DNA from: Herminiimonas arsenitoxidans
GTDB lineage: Bacteria; Pseudomonadota; Gammaproteobacteria; Burkholderiales; Burkholderiaceae_D
Direction: 5' to 3'
Assembly (NCBI RefSeq): GCF_900130075.1
Contig: NZ_LT671418.1
Span: forward strand, 1,116,001 to 1,180,000
DNA length: 64,000 nucleotides
The notes beneath the pieces were generated by a model. That model had not been told where the DNA came from and did no database searches. It saw only the letters and a program-made list of their open reading frames with translations. Each line of letters opens with the position of its first letter. The first letter of the stretch is position 1. The position numbers were made by a program, and so were the translations under genes. Shown here in pieces: positions 1-8,897 of this stretch.

Positions 1-2739
1 ATCGAGCCTTCGCTCGAAGCTTGCTTTGTCAGCTACGGTGAAGATCGTCACGGTTTCCTGCCATTCAAGGAAGTCGCCCGCACCTACTTCAAGGAAGGCG
101 TCGATGTCCGTAGCGCCTCCATTAAAGATGCGTTGCGCGAAGGCCAGGAAATCATGGTCCAGGTCGAAAAGGAAGAGCGCGGCAATAAAGGCGCTGCGCT
201 GACATCCTTCATTTCGCTGGCTGGCCGCTATCTGGTCTTGATGCCTAACAACCCACGCGGTGGCGGTGTATCGCGTCGTGTCGAAGGTGAAGATCGCCAA
301 GAACTGCGCGAAACGATGGACAAACTGGACTTGCCGCAAGGCATGTCGGTGATCGCTCGTACCGCTGGTATCGGCCGTAACGTTGACGAACTGCAATGGG
401 ATTTGAACTACCTGATGCAATTGTGGCGTGCGATCGAAGGCGCAGGCCAATCCGGCGGCGGCGCATTCCTGATTTATCAAGAATCCTCACTCGTCATCCG
501 TGCCATCCGTGATTACTTCCAACCGGATATCGGCGAGATCCTGATCGACACCGACGACATCTACGAACAAGCTCAGCAATTCATGAGCCACGTGATGCCG
601 GACATGGTCCATCGCGTCAAACGTTATAACGACGACGTACCGCTGTTTTCGCGCTTCCAGATCGAACATCAGATCGAAACCGCGTACTCACGTACCGTAC
701 CGTTGCCATCCGGCGGCGCGATCGTTATCGATCACACCGAAGCCTTGGTTTCCGTCGACGTCAACTCGGCACGCGCTACCCGCGGCAGCGATATCGAAAC
801 AACCGCATTCCATACCAACTGTGAAGCTGCTGAAGAAGTCGCTCGCCAATTGCGCTTGCGCGATTTGGGCGGCCTGATCGTCATCGATTTCATCGATATG
901 GAAAACGCGAAGAACCAGCGCGAAGTCGAAACCCGTCTGAAAGACGCGTTGCACTTTGACCGCGCTCGCGTACAAATGGGCAAGATTTCACGCTTCGGCC
1001 TGATGGAATTGTCGCGTCAACGCCTGCGTCCATCCTTGTCCGAAGGCAGCCATGTAACCTGCCCACGTTGTAACGGCACCGGCCACATCCGCGATACAGA
1101 ATCGTCCGCATTGCAAGTCCTGCGCATCATCCAGGAAGAAGCAATGAAGGAAAATTCAGCTTCTATCCACGTTCAAGCACCAGTCGACGTCGCAGCCTTC
1201 CTGCTGAACGAAAAACGCGGCGAAATCCTGAAGATCGAAACGCGTCATCGCGTCTCTGTCATCCTGATCCCAAACAAGCATCTGGAAACACCTCATTACA
1301 AACTGGAACGTATCAAACACGACGATCCACGTTTGGAAGAAACACAAGCCAGCTATGCAATGACTGAAGAAGCAGATACCGACATCAGCTACGGCAAGCG
1401 TCAGAAAGAAGAAAGCAAGCCACGTCAGGAAGCCATGGTCAAAGGCATTACGCCAGATCAACCTGCTCCTATCGTGGAACGCAAACCAGTTGAAGCAGCA
1501 AAAGTAGCGCCAGCTGAAGCAAAAGGTTTCTTCCAGAAACTCTTCGCCTTCCTGAGCGGTACGCCTGAACAGCCAAAAGTTGCTGCTCAACCTACAGCAG
1601 AAGAGAAACAGCAACGTAACCGCGAACGCGGCGAGCGCAATTCTGGTGGTCGTAACCAACGCAACCGCAGCCGCGGTGGTCGTGGTCGTGATCGTGAAGA
1701 ACGCGACGAAACAGCCAAGCCAGCGCAAGCACCAGCAGCCGAAGCACAACAAACAGCGCGCCCTCCTCGCCCACCTCGTGAGCCGCGTGAACCACGTGAA
1801 GGCAATGAAGCTCGCCGTGAACGTCAGCCACGTGCTCCACGCGAAGAACGCAAGGAAGTCGTTGCAGAAGATCCTGTCTTGTTGCAAGGCGCAGCAATCG
1901 CTGCCAGCGTCGCTCCAACCCGTAATGCGGCTCCGGCCAGCGAAGCAGGCGAAGCGGTTGTGGTATTGGATGCAAACGGTATTCCAGTTCCAGCTGTAGA
2001 AGGCGAAGAACAACCGCGTCGTCGTCGTCGTCGTGGTGGTCGCAACCGTAATCGTCGTGATCGTGACAATACCGAAGCCGGTACTGAAAACGAAGGCAAT
2101 GAAGATGGTGTAGACGCTTCGCAGGAACAATCCCTGCAAGATGAAGCGGATCAAACTTCACATACTCCGCATGTCAGCGCAACTGAAATGGCATCAAGCG
2201 TTGTTCACGCACCAGCACCAGTTGTTGCACAAGTGATCGAAACGCCAACTGCATTTGAAGCATCTGTGAGCGCATTGACTGCAGCCATTGCTGCACCATC
2301 CGTGCCGCAAGAAGTTAGCCGCCAACCTGAGCCTGTCGTTGCAGCTCCTGCACCGATTGCTGTTGCTGTACCGGAACCTGTTGCAGCACCTGTGGAAGCT
2401 GCACCAGCAGCAGTCATTGAAGCGGCACCGTCGATTCAAGAAACTGCTCCAGTGGTAGTAGCGACGCCGGAACCTGTTGCACAGCAAGCTCCTGTCGTCG
2501 TCGTTCCTGTCGTTGTAGCACCAGTCGTTGCTCCTGCAGCAGCGCCAGTTGCAAGCAAAGACTTGAACGAAGTTCTGCAAGCTGCCGGTTTGGTATTGGC
2601 TTCCACCAATCCAGAAAAACTGCGCGCAGCACAGGAAGAAGCTGCCAAGTTTGTAGCGCCAGCGCGTGTACCGCGTGAACGCAAACCACTGCCACCGCAA
2701 TCGACGGAGCCATTGGTACAAATGGAAACAAAACGCTAA
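1..2739 (+). CDS. rne: Ribonuclease E, 5' end outside the window
   Basis: Single-strand endoribonuclease that starts mRNA decay and processes rRNA and tRNA. The reading frame is open from base 1, where it is already inside the S1 RNA-binding domain (FLPFKE), so roughly 50 N-terminal codons are missing by comparison with E. coli RNase E. The catalytic DNase I-like fold is intact: the two metal-binding aspartates are in VDVNSARATRG (about base 757) and VIDFIDM (about base 886), and the zinc-link CPRC motif is near base 1060. From about base 1380 the protein becomes a degradosome-scaffold-like tail. It holds Arg-rich clusters (around bases 1610-1690, 1740-1860 and 2010-2070) and then a long Ala/Pro/Val-rich low-complexity stretch, ending in a short more ordered segment (SKDLNEVLQAAGLVLAST). 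What the tail binds cannot be read from sequence. Identification of the catalytic half is secure. Confidence 0.97.
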   Translation: MEPSLEACFVSYGEDRHGFLPFKEVARTYFKEGVDVRSASIKDALREGQEIMVQVEKEERGNKGAALTSFISLAGRYLVLMPNNPRGGGVSRRVEGEDRQELRETMDKLDLPQGMSVIARTAGIGRNVDELQWDLNYLMQLWRAIEGAGQSGGGAFLIYQESSLVIRAIRDYFQPDIGEILIDTDDIYEQAQQFMSHVMPDMVHRVKRYNDDVPLFSRFQIEHQIETAYSRTVPLPSGGAIVIDHTEALVSVDVNSARATRGSDIETTAFHTNCEAAEEVARQLRLRDLGGLIVIDFIDMENAKNQREVETRLKDALHFDRARVQMGKISRFGLMELSRQRLRPSLSEGSHVTCPRCNGTGHIRDTESSALQVLRIIQEEAMKENSASIHVQAPVDVAAFLLNEKRGEILKIETRHRVSVILIPNKHLETPHYKLERIKHDDPRLEETQASYAMTEEADTDISYGKRQKEESKPRQEAMVKGITPDQPAPIVERKPVEAAKVAPAEAKGFFQKLFAFLSGTPEQPKVAAQPTAEEKQQRNRERGERNSGGRNQRNRSRGGRGRDREERDETAKPAQAPAAEAQQTARPPRPPREPREPREGNEARRERQPRAPREERKEVVAEDPVLLQGAAIAASVAPTRNAAPASEAGEAVVVLDANGIPVPAVEGEEQPRRRRRRGGRNRNRRDRDNTEAGTENEGNEDGVDASQEQSLQDEADQTSHTPHVSATEMASSVVHAPAPVVAQVIETPTAFEASVSALTAAIAAPSVPQEVSRQPEPVVAAPAPIAVAVPEPVAAPVEAAPAAVIEAAPSIQETAPVVVATPEPVAQQAPVVVVPVVVAPVVAPAAAPVASKDLNEVLQAAGLVLASTNPEKLRAAQEEAAKFVAPARVPRERKPLPPQSTEPLVQMETKR

Positions 2740-2784
2740 GACGCAAGCACATCCTGCATTGAAAAATCAGGATGTACAGTCGTT

Positions 2785-2813
2785 AAAAAAGGGAGCCTAG
2801 GCTCCCTTTTTTC
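2785..2813. terminator. Bidirectional terminator between rne and ribH
   Basis: A perfect 16-base palindrome (GGGAGCC-TA-GGCTCCC, 2791-2806) is flanked by six A on the left and six T on the right. It can stop both rightward rne transcription and leftward ribH transcription, which converge here. Confidence 0.9.
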
Positions 2814-2876
2814 TTTCCGTGCTGCGCACAATGCCGTTACTAGGTTGGCAAATGTGCACCGCAGAGATACAACGAT

Positions 2877-3437
<561 letters not shown>

Positions 3438-3461
3438 TTACCGTGCGTGAAAAGTCATTCC

Positions 3462-3630
3462 GCTCTCTATCATCCGGACTATGACCGTCGGCCTCGGGAT
3501 CACACCGAGTCTGCTGACCTTGTCGAAGACATCTGCAGAAAGCAGATGGAGAACTTCATCAAGCGCTCGCGGGCTATACGCCTAAACGTAATTACCGCCG
3601 GTGGGGAATCGCACCCCGCCCCGAGAACGT
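3462..3630 (-). promoter_or_regulatory. FMN riboswitch (RFN element)
   Basis: The minus strand carries the conserved RFN blocks in order. The 5' block is TTCTCGGGGCGGGGTGCGA followed by TTCCCCACCGGCGGTAAT (3629-3591). The distal block is GCAGACTCGGTGTGATCCCG followed by AGGCCGACGGTCATAGTCCG and GATGATAGAGAGC (about 3513-3462). A variable stem-loop (CATCTGC/GCAGATG region near 3535-3550) lies between. It binds FMN and lowers ribH expression. It sits entirely in the leader of ribH. Confidence 0.95.
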
Positions 3631-3634
3631 AAAG

Positions 3635-3680
3635 CTGATGAAATAAATGACTGAAAAACTTCAGCAATTCATTTCATCAG
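3635..3680. repeat. 46-base imperfect palindrome upstream of the riboswitch
   Basis: CTGATGAAAT (3635-3644) pairs with ATTTCATCAG (3671-3680). In register inside it are a 3-bp stem and then CTGAA/TTCAG (3651-3655/3660-3664) around an AAAC loop. No U-run follows on either strand. It lies between the rmuC stop and the 5' end of the FMN aptamer. It could be a weak terminator for rmuC or a leader structure of ribH. Confidence 0.6.
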
Positions 3681-3744
3681 TAGTCGTGAATTTATCATGA
3701 TTTAAAAAAAGCTGCTGACGACGGCCGAATTTGCTATTCCCTTG

Positions 3745-5214
3745 TTATTCTTTATCGTCCAACAGATCACCCAAAGGCAAATCAACGCCCAGGAGCTGCT
3801 GCGCGGCTTCGCTAGGCAGTGCCTCTACAGATTTCAATTTGCGCGTCATCTGGCGGCTTCTGGTCTCTGCCTGTTCGATATTCTTGGCTGCACGCTCCAG
3901 TGTCGCTTTGGTTGCAGCAAGTACATCACCGAATTTGCCGAATTCGGTTTTCACTGCGCCCAGCACTTGCCAGACTTCCGATGAGCGTTTTTCCAGTGCC
4001 AATGTACGGAAGCCCATTTGCAAGCTGTTCAACAATGCCGACAAAGTCGATGGTCCGGCAATGCTGACGCGATGTGTACGCTGCAGATCGTCCGCCAAAC
4101 CAGGACGACGCATGACTTCCGCATACAAGCCTTCAGTCGGCAAGAACAGGATCGCAAAATCTGTTGTCAGTGGTGGCGACAAATATTTCTCTGCGATTTT
4201 TTTCGCTTCGAAACGTACTACCCGTTCCAATTCACGACCAGCCAAGGCCACGCCATCCGCATCGGCCTTATCGGCTGCTTCCGCCAGACGCTCGTATTGT
4301 TCTTTCGGAAATTTGGCATCGATAGGCATCCAGATCGGCGTCTGACCATCGTCGGTGCCCGGCAGCTTGATCGCAAATTCAACTCGCTCGCCAGTACCCG
4401 GAACTGTCTCGACATTCTTCGCATATTGATCTGGCGTTAACACTTGTTCCAGCAGCATCTCAAGCTGTACTTCGCCCCATGTGCCGCGTGTCTTGACGTT
4501 GGTCAGCACGCGTTTGAGGTCGCCGACACCGATGGCCAACTGCTGCATCTCACCCAGACCTTGGTGCACTTTCTCCAAGCGGTCAGAAACCAACTTGAAC
4601 GATTCACCCAGTCTTTGTTCCAGCGTCGCATGCAATTTCTCATCGACGGTCTTGCGCATCTCTTCCAGACGCGCGCCATTATCGGTTTGCAGATCCTTGA
4701 TCTTGGCTTCCAGCGTCGCGCGCACTTCAGCCATGCGCTGCGCATTGGATTCCGTCAGCGCAGTCAACGTCTGATTCAATGTATCGCCAAAATGCTTGAG
4801 CGCAGTCGCCTGCTCTTCACGTCCGGTTTGCGCTTGCAAAGTGATCGCCTGACGCATGGCCTCCAACTGCTGTGCATTCGCTTCATTCAACTTTGCCAGC
4901 TGCTGCGCAAACGAATCAATTTGATTATTCTGCATCGTTGCAACGCTGGTCAATTGCGTTGCCAAGGCCTGCTGAAACTGCGTAAAGTTGCTACCTAATT
5001 CCTGTCGTGTTGCTTGCGCAGTCGATTGCACCTGCTCGCGCAATTCGCGCTCAATACGTTCACTACCTTGCTGCTGATGACGTTGCAAGTCATTCTGCAG
5101 CTGCATCAATTGCGGCGCGATATCCGTACCGCGTGCGCGCAACAAGGCCACCACCTGCAAAATGATGATGACTGCGGCAACCAGCAGCAGAATAATGAAA
5201 TGCAGTTGTGTCAT
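3745..5214 (-). CDS. rmuC: DNA recombination protein RmuC
   Basis: RmuC family protein, 489 aa, of the restriction-endonuclease-like fold class implicated in limiting recombination at inverted repeats. Residues about 4-25 form one hydrophobic membrane anchor (FIILLLVAAVIIILQVVALL). Residues about 30-210 are Gln/Glu/Ala-rich coiled coil. The conserved RmuC core follows, with VKTRGTWGEVQLE, WMPIDAKFPKEQYE and AILFLPTEGLYAEVMRRPGL. The start at 5214 gives the membrane anchor directly at the N-terminus. It is the last gene of a leftward group with the truncated haemoglobin (56-base gap) and the ABC permease. Confidence 0.93.
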   Translation of the reverse strand: MTQLHFIILLLVAAVIIILQVVALLRARGTDIAPQLMQLQNDLQRHQQQGSERIERELREQVQSTAQATRQELGSNFTQFQQALATQLTSVATMQNNQIDSFAQQLAKLNEANAQQLEAMRQAITLQAQTGREEQATALKHFGDTLNQTLTALTESNAQRMAEVRATLEAKIKDLQTDNGARLEEMRKTVDEKLHATLEQRLGESFKLVSDRLEKVHQGLGEMQQLAIGVGDLKRVLTNVKTRGTWGEVQLEMLLEQVLTPDQYAKNVETVPGTGERVEFAIKLPGTDDGQTPIWMPIDAKFPKEQYERLAEAADKADADGVALAGRELERVVRFEAKKIAEKYLSPPLTTDFAILFLPTEGLYAEVMRRPGLADDLQRTHRVSIAGPSTLSALLNSLQMGFRTLALEKRSSEVWQVLGAVKTEFGKFGDVLAATKATLERAAKNIEQAETRSRQMTRKLKSVEALPSEAAQQLLGVDLPLGDLLDDKE

Positions 5215-5270
5215 GAATGAAGCCTTGTTCGAACAGAGTAATGAGTGAGAAACCGCAACAGCAGAAAAAC

Positions 5271-5684
5271 TTAATCGCGGGTATTACGCATCCAGTCTGC
5301 AGTGTCGTAAAACGCCTGTTGCAAACGTGTTTGCAATGATGCGTCGATGCCGACATCTTCCATGGCTGCTTGCATGCAGCGCAACCATTGATCGCGCTCA
5401 CTCGTTGCGATGGCATACGGCAAATGGCGCGCGCGCAAGCGCGGATGGCCGAAGCGTTCGACAAACATATCCGGACCGCCGGTCCAGCCAGAGAGAAACC
5501 AGTACAGCTTGTCGCGTGAGCCATCCAGCGTAGTCGGATGCATCGCGCGTATGCCGGCAAAGTCTGGTTCCAGATCCATCAAGTCATAAAATCGATCGAC
5601 CAGCTCACGCACTTTGGCATCGCCGCCGATCAATTCATAAATGCTTGCTTGTTGAGTTTCTTGTTCAGTAGTCATAGCCTGCAT
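5271..5684 (-). CDS. Group II truncated haemoglobin
   Basis: Small haem globin (137 aa) of the trHbO/group II class, usually linked to O2, NO or peroxide chemistry. Visible features: IYELIGGDAKVRELVDRFYDLM at the N-terminus (more than one helix), the FLSGWTGGP segment, the proximal-histidine segment RFGHPRLRARHLPY, and the Trp of DQWLRCMQAAM typical of group II (G8 position). Start is either ATG at 5684 or ATG at 5675 (MTTEQ); the second has the simpler N-terminus. It lies 43 bases after the permease gene and 56 bases before rmuC, so co-transcription is likely. Confidence 0.88.
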   Translation of the reverse strand: MQAMTTEQETQQASIYELIGGDAKVRELVDRFYDLMDLEPDFAGIRAMHPTTLDGSRDKLYWFLSGWTGGPDMFVERFGHPRLRARHLPYAIATSERDQWLRCMQAAMEDVGIDASLQTRLQQAFYDTADWMRNTRD

Positions 5685-5727
5685 GATACCGCATCGCTAT
5701 ACGGCACGGCAGGCCAGACAAGCAAAA

Positions 5728-8229
5728 TCAAGCCTCGCGCAAGGTCTGTAATGGCGGCTGATTAAGTACATGACGCAACCCTACCCAACCGCCAATAAAT
5801 GCGCATGCAGCACCGATGCCAAAACCTGCCAACCAGACAACAGGGCTGAATATCCATTCAAAGTCGAAGACAAAATGCGCCAGTCCCCAACCGACCGCCG
5901 TCGCACCTGTTGCCGCCAGCAAACCTGCCAAGCCACCAACCAGCGTGAACTCTATCCATTGCGATTGCGACAATTGCTTGCGCGTTGCACCCAAGGCTCG
6001 CAACAAGCCCGCCTCACGCGTACGCTCATCCTGCGAGCTGGCCAGCGCCGCATACAGAACCAGCATGCCGGATGCCAGCGTGAACATGAACAGGAATTCA
6101 ACTGCTGTTACCACTTGATCAACCACATCCTGAATCTGCTTCACGACGCTGCCGATATCAACCACCGTCAAATTCGGGAAGTCGCGCGTCAGTTGATTTT
6201 CCAGACCTGTATTTGTTACCGGCAAATGGAAAGCCGTGATCCAGGTTTGTGGCATGTCCTTCATCGCAGCTGGATTGATGATCACGAAGAAATTCACTCG
6301 CATTGAGCCCCACTCCAGCTTGCGCAAACTGGTGATAGGCACATCGACGGTTTCACCAGCGATATCGAATTTCAAATGATCGCCCAGCTTCAAGTTCAGC
6401 GTCTTGGCGAGACCTTCTTCCACCGATGCTTCCGGCTTGCTGTTGTCATACCAGCGGCCAGCAGTAATTTCATTCTGCTCAGGAATATCCTTCATTGTCG
6501 ACAGATTAAATTCTCTATCGACCAATCGCTTGGCGCGATCTTCGATAAAGCTTTCTCCCGTGATAGGTGTGCCATTGATCGCCAGCAAACGACCACGAAT
6601 CATTGGGTACAAATGATTACCGACGATATTGTTTTGCTGCAGACGCGCTTCGATCTGCGCCTTCTGTTCCGGTTGAATATTGATAACAAAACGATTCGGT
6701 GCATCCGGCGGCGTAGCATTGCGCCATGCCGATACCAGATCACCGCGTATCACCGTCAACAACAACAAAGCCATCAAACCCAAAGCCAGCGCGACAACTT
6801 GCACAACAGTTGCACCAGGCCGACGCTGCAAAGCCGTCACGGCAAAGCGCCAGCTAGGATGATTGATCGCACCACGCAGCGACTGCAAAGACTTCAGTGC
6901 CAACCAGCTAATTACGGCAAATCCAGCCAATCCACCGAGAAAACCGGCTGCCGTCAGCAAACCCAGTTTCACATTACCAGCCTGCCACAACAGCAAGCCG
7001 ATAAACGTCAACAAGCCCAAGGCATAAGTGGCTATCGTGATCGGCTGCGGCATATCCTGCTCGCGTCGAATAACGCGGTTATGCGGCACATTACGCAGTT
7101 GCAGTATCGGCGGCACGGCAAAGCCGATCAATAGGAGCAATCCCGTCACCACGCCTTGCAACGCAGGCAAGAACGATGCTGCCGGCAATTCATTCGTGAC
7201 CAGCTTACCCAGCCATTCAATCAACACAAAATGCGCCGCGAATCCAATCGCCGCACCTATCGCACTGCCTATCACCCCCACGATCAAGAATTCGAGCAGA
7301 TACAAACCAGTCACCTGATTCTGCGTCATGCCCAGGCAACGCAACATCGCGCACGCATCCACATGACGCAGCATGAAACGACGTGCTGCCATCGCGACGG
7401 CAACCGCTGCCAGCATGGCCGACAGCAAGCCTACCAGCGATAGAAATTGTTCGGCGCGTTCCAGCGTCGCGCGCATTTCCGGACGCCCCGATTCCAGCGA
7501 TTCAGTACGGATACCTTTGAGGTTCTGCGTCTCGATCTGGTTTTGCACCAATTGATCGAAATCATTTACATCGCTAGGCTTGCCTGCGACCAGCAAGCGA
7601 TAACTCACGCGCGATCCGTTTTGCACCAAATTCGTCGCGGCAAGATCGCTTTTCGCCAACATCACACGCGGGGCAAAATTCATGAAGCTCGCACCACGAT
7701 CTGGCTCAAACGTGAGTACCTTGGCTATCGTGAAAACCTTGTCGCCCAGTTTCAATGGACTGCCGACTGCGATATTCAGACTTTCCAGAATGCCCGCATC
7801 AACCCATACCGTACCGGCAGCAGGAACCGCATTCGTCACCACGCCCTCGCCAATCGGCGCATCAGCAACCTTCACTTTGCCGCGCAAGGGGTAACCATCG
7901 CTTACCGCCTTGATGGACGCCAACTTGGATACTGCCTGCTCGCCCTCTCCGGCAATCGCCATACTGGGGAAAACGGTGGTATCTGCCAGTTGCAAGCCGC
8001 GCTTTTCTGCCTCGCCGCGCAAGGACGCAGCAATTGGCTCGTCCGCGCGAATAATCAGATCAGCACCGAGTAATTGATGTGCATCGCGATTTAAACCCGC
8101 GCGCATACGATCGACAAAGAAGCCAACCGAAGACAATGCAGCCACGGCAATAATCAGCGAAACCAGCAAGAAGCGAAGTTCACCCGCGCGCCAATCGCGC
8201 TGCGTCATACGAAGAGATTGCACAAACAT
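5728..8229 (-). CDS. FtsX-like ABC transporter permease (YbbP/LolC-type)
   Basis: Large inner-membrane permease, 833 aa, with the duplicated FtsX architecture. It has an N-terminal membrane helix (residues about 20-40), a first periplasmic MacB-like region (about 50-240), a block of membrane helices (about 265-385), further helices (about 395-480), a second periplasmic region (about 490-700) and three C-terminal helices (about 710-825). The last block carries the typical SSQDERTREAGLLRALGATR coupling segment. The E. coli relative YbbP works with the ATPase YbbA. No ATPase gene is adjacent here, so the partner must lie elsewhere or upstream of nothing visible. The substrate is unknown; lipid, lipoprotein or peptide handling is the family precedent. 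Confidence 0.88.
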   Translation of the reverse strand: MFVQSLRMTQRDWRAGELRFLLVSLIIAVAALSSVGFFVDRMRAGLNRDAHQLLGADLIIRADEPIAASLRGEAEKRGLQLADTTVFPSMAIAGEGEQAVSKLASIKAVSDGYPLRGKVKVADAPIGEGVVTNAVPAAGTVWVDAGILESLNIAVGSPLKLGDKVFTIAKVLTFEPDRGASFMNFAPRVMLAKSDLAATNLVQNGSRVSYRLLVAGKPSDVNDFDQLVQNQIETQNLKGIRTESLESGRPEMRATLERAEQFLSLVGLLSAMLAAVAVAMAARRFMLRHVDACAMLRCLGMTQNQVTGLYLLEFLIVGVIGSAIGAAIGFAAHFVLIEWLGKLVTNELPAASFLPALQGVVTGLLLLIGFAVPPILQLRNVPHNRVIRREQDMPQPITIATYALGLLTFIGLLLWQAGNVKLGLLTAAGFLGGLAGFAVISWLALKSLQSLRGAINHPSWRFAVTALQRRPGATVVQVVALALGLMALLLLTVIRGDLVSAWRNATPPDAPNRFVINIQPEQKAQIEARLQQNNIVGNHLYPMIRGRLLAINGTPITGESFIEDRAKRLVDREFNLSTMKDIPEQNEITAGRWYDNSKPEASVEEGLAKTLNLKLGDHLKFDIAGETVDVPITSLRKLEWGSMRVNFFVIINPAAMKDMPQTWITAFHLPVTNTGLENQLTRDFPNLTVVDIGSVVKQIQDVVDQVVTAVEFLFMFTLASGMLVLYAALASSQDERTREAGLLRALGATRKQLSQSQWIEFTLVGGLAGLLAATGATAVGWGLAHFVFDFEWIFSPVVWLAGFGIGAACAFIGGWVGLRHVLNQPPLQTLREA

Positions 8230-8527
8230 GAAATCCAGCGCTTTCTGAAAAAGCCGTGTGCATCTGCCCTATTTGGCATAGCTATCCGGCAACAATGAAG
8301 ACTCAAACATATAAGAACTCGAACTCAAGCAAGATAGACAGGCGAGTATTTCCGAGCAGCATAAGACTAACGTAAAAATGCCATTCAGGTGGCGCACTGC
8401 TCAAGCAAGGAATATTGGCGAAATGAAAGAGAAATTTTTGCCAGAAAAGTGAGTCGGTACTATATTAAAGACATCGTTGCGCTCGGCCTCTTCGCATGGT
8501 GCAAGGAAGATGGCAAAGGATCACCAC

Positions 8528-8815
8528 ATGACTCTGCTCAAAAATAAATTCGGCGTGCCGCAATACCCAGTTGATGATGCGCGCAGATTGTTTGTACTCG
8601 CTGCAGCAATTGATCTACTTGAACGCCCCACTCCGACCGCAATCGACGATCTGACCGGCATAGATAAAAGTACGATAGAGCAGCAAGTAGACAAGTTGCG
8701 TGAACAGTACGACATGACTATCCACAAATTCGGCGACATTTACCGCATCGAGTCATGGGGAGAAATATTGAACAGGAAAAATGTCACGAAAGCGATGAAG
8801 CAAGAAAGTGAATGA
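8528..8815 (+). CDS. Small winged-helix-like protein
   Basis: 95 aa from ATG 8528 (MTLLKNKFG), which has AAAGGA seven bases upstream. An upstream in-frame ATG at 8510 has its AAGGA too close. Residues about 18-60 look like a helix-turn-helix (LFVLAAAIDLLERPTPTAI then DDLTGIDKSTIEQQVDKLRE), followed by a wing-like segment (YDMTIHKFGDIYRIESWGEI). This suggests a small DNA-binding protein. I do not recognise a named family. The 298 bases upstream (8230-8527), between it and the divergent permease, show no other gene. The gene is convergent with the autotransporter. Confidence 0.6.
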   Translation: MTLLKNKFGVPQYPVDDARRLFVLAAAIDLLERPTPTAIDDLTGIDKSTIEQQVDKLREQYDMTIHKFGDIYRIESWGEILNRKNVTKAMKQESE

Positions 8816-8897
8816 AGGGAATCAGTCATATCCTTTTCTTCATCGTAAATATTCAGTCTTTATTTGAAATCCTGGCCGGCTCCACTACCACGGCAGA

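Noticed and set aside
1156..2154. Long leftward open frame (about 330 codons) opposite rne
   Set aside because: It is rich in Thr/Phe/Trp runs created by the Arg/Gly codon repeats of rne, has no ribosome site or family motif, and lies antisense to a certain gene.
3591..3625. GGGG/CCCC hairpin read as a terminator
   Set aside because: It is the conserved 5' block of the FMN riboswitch, not a terminator.
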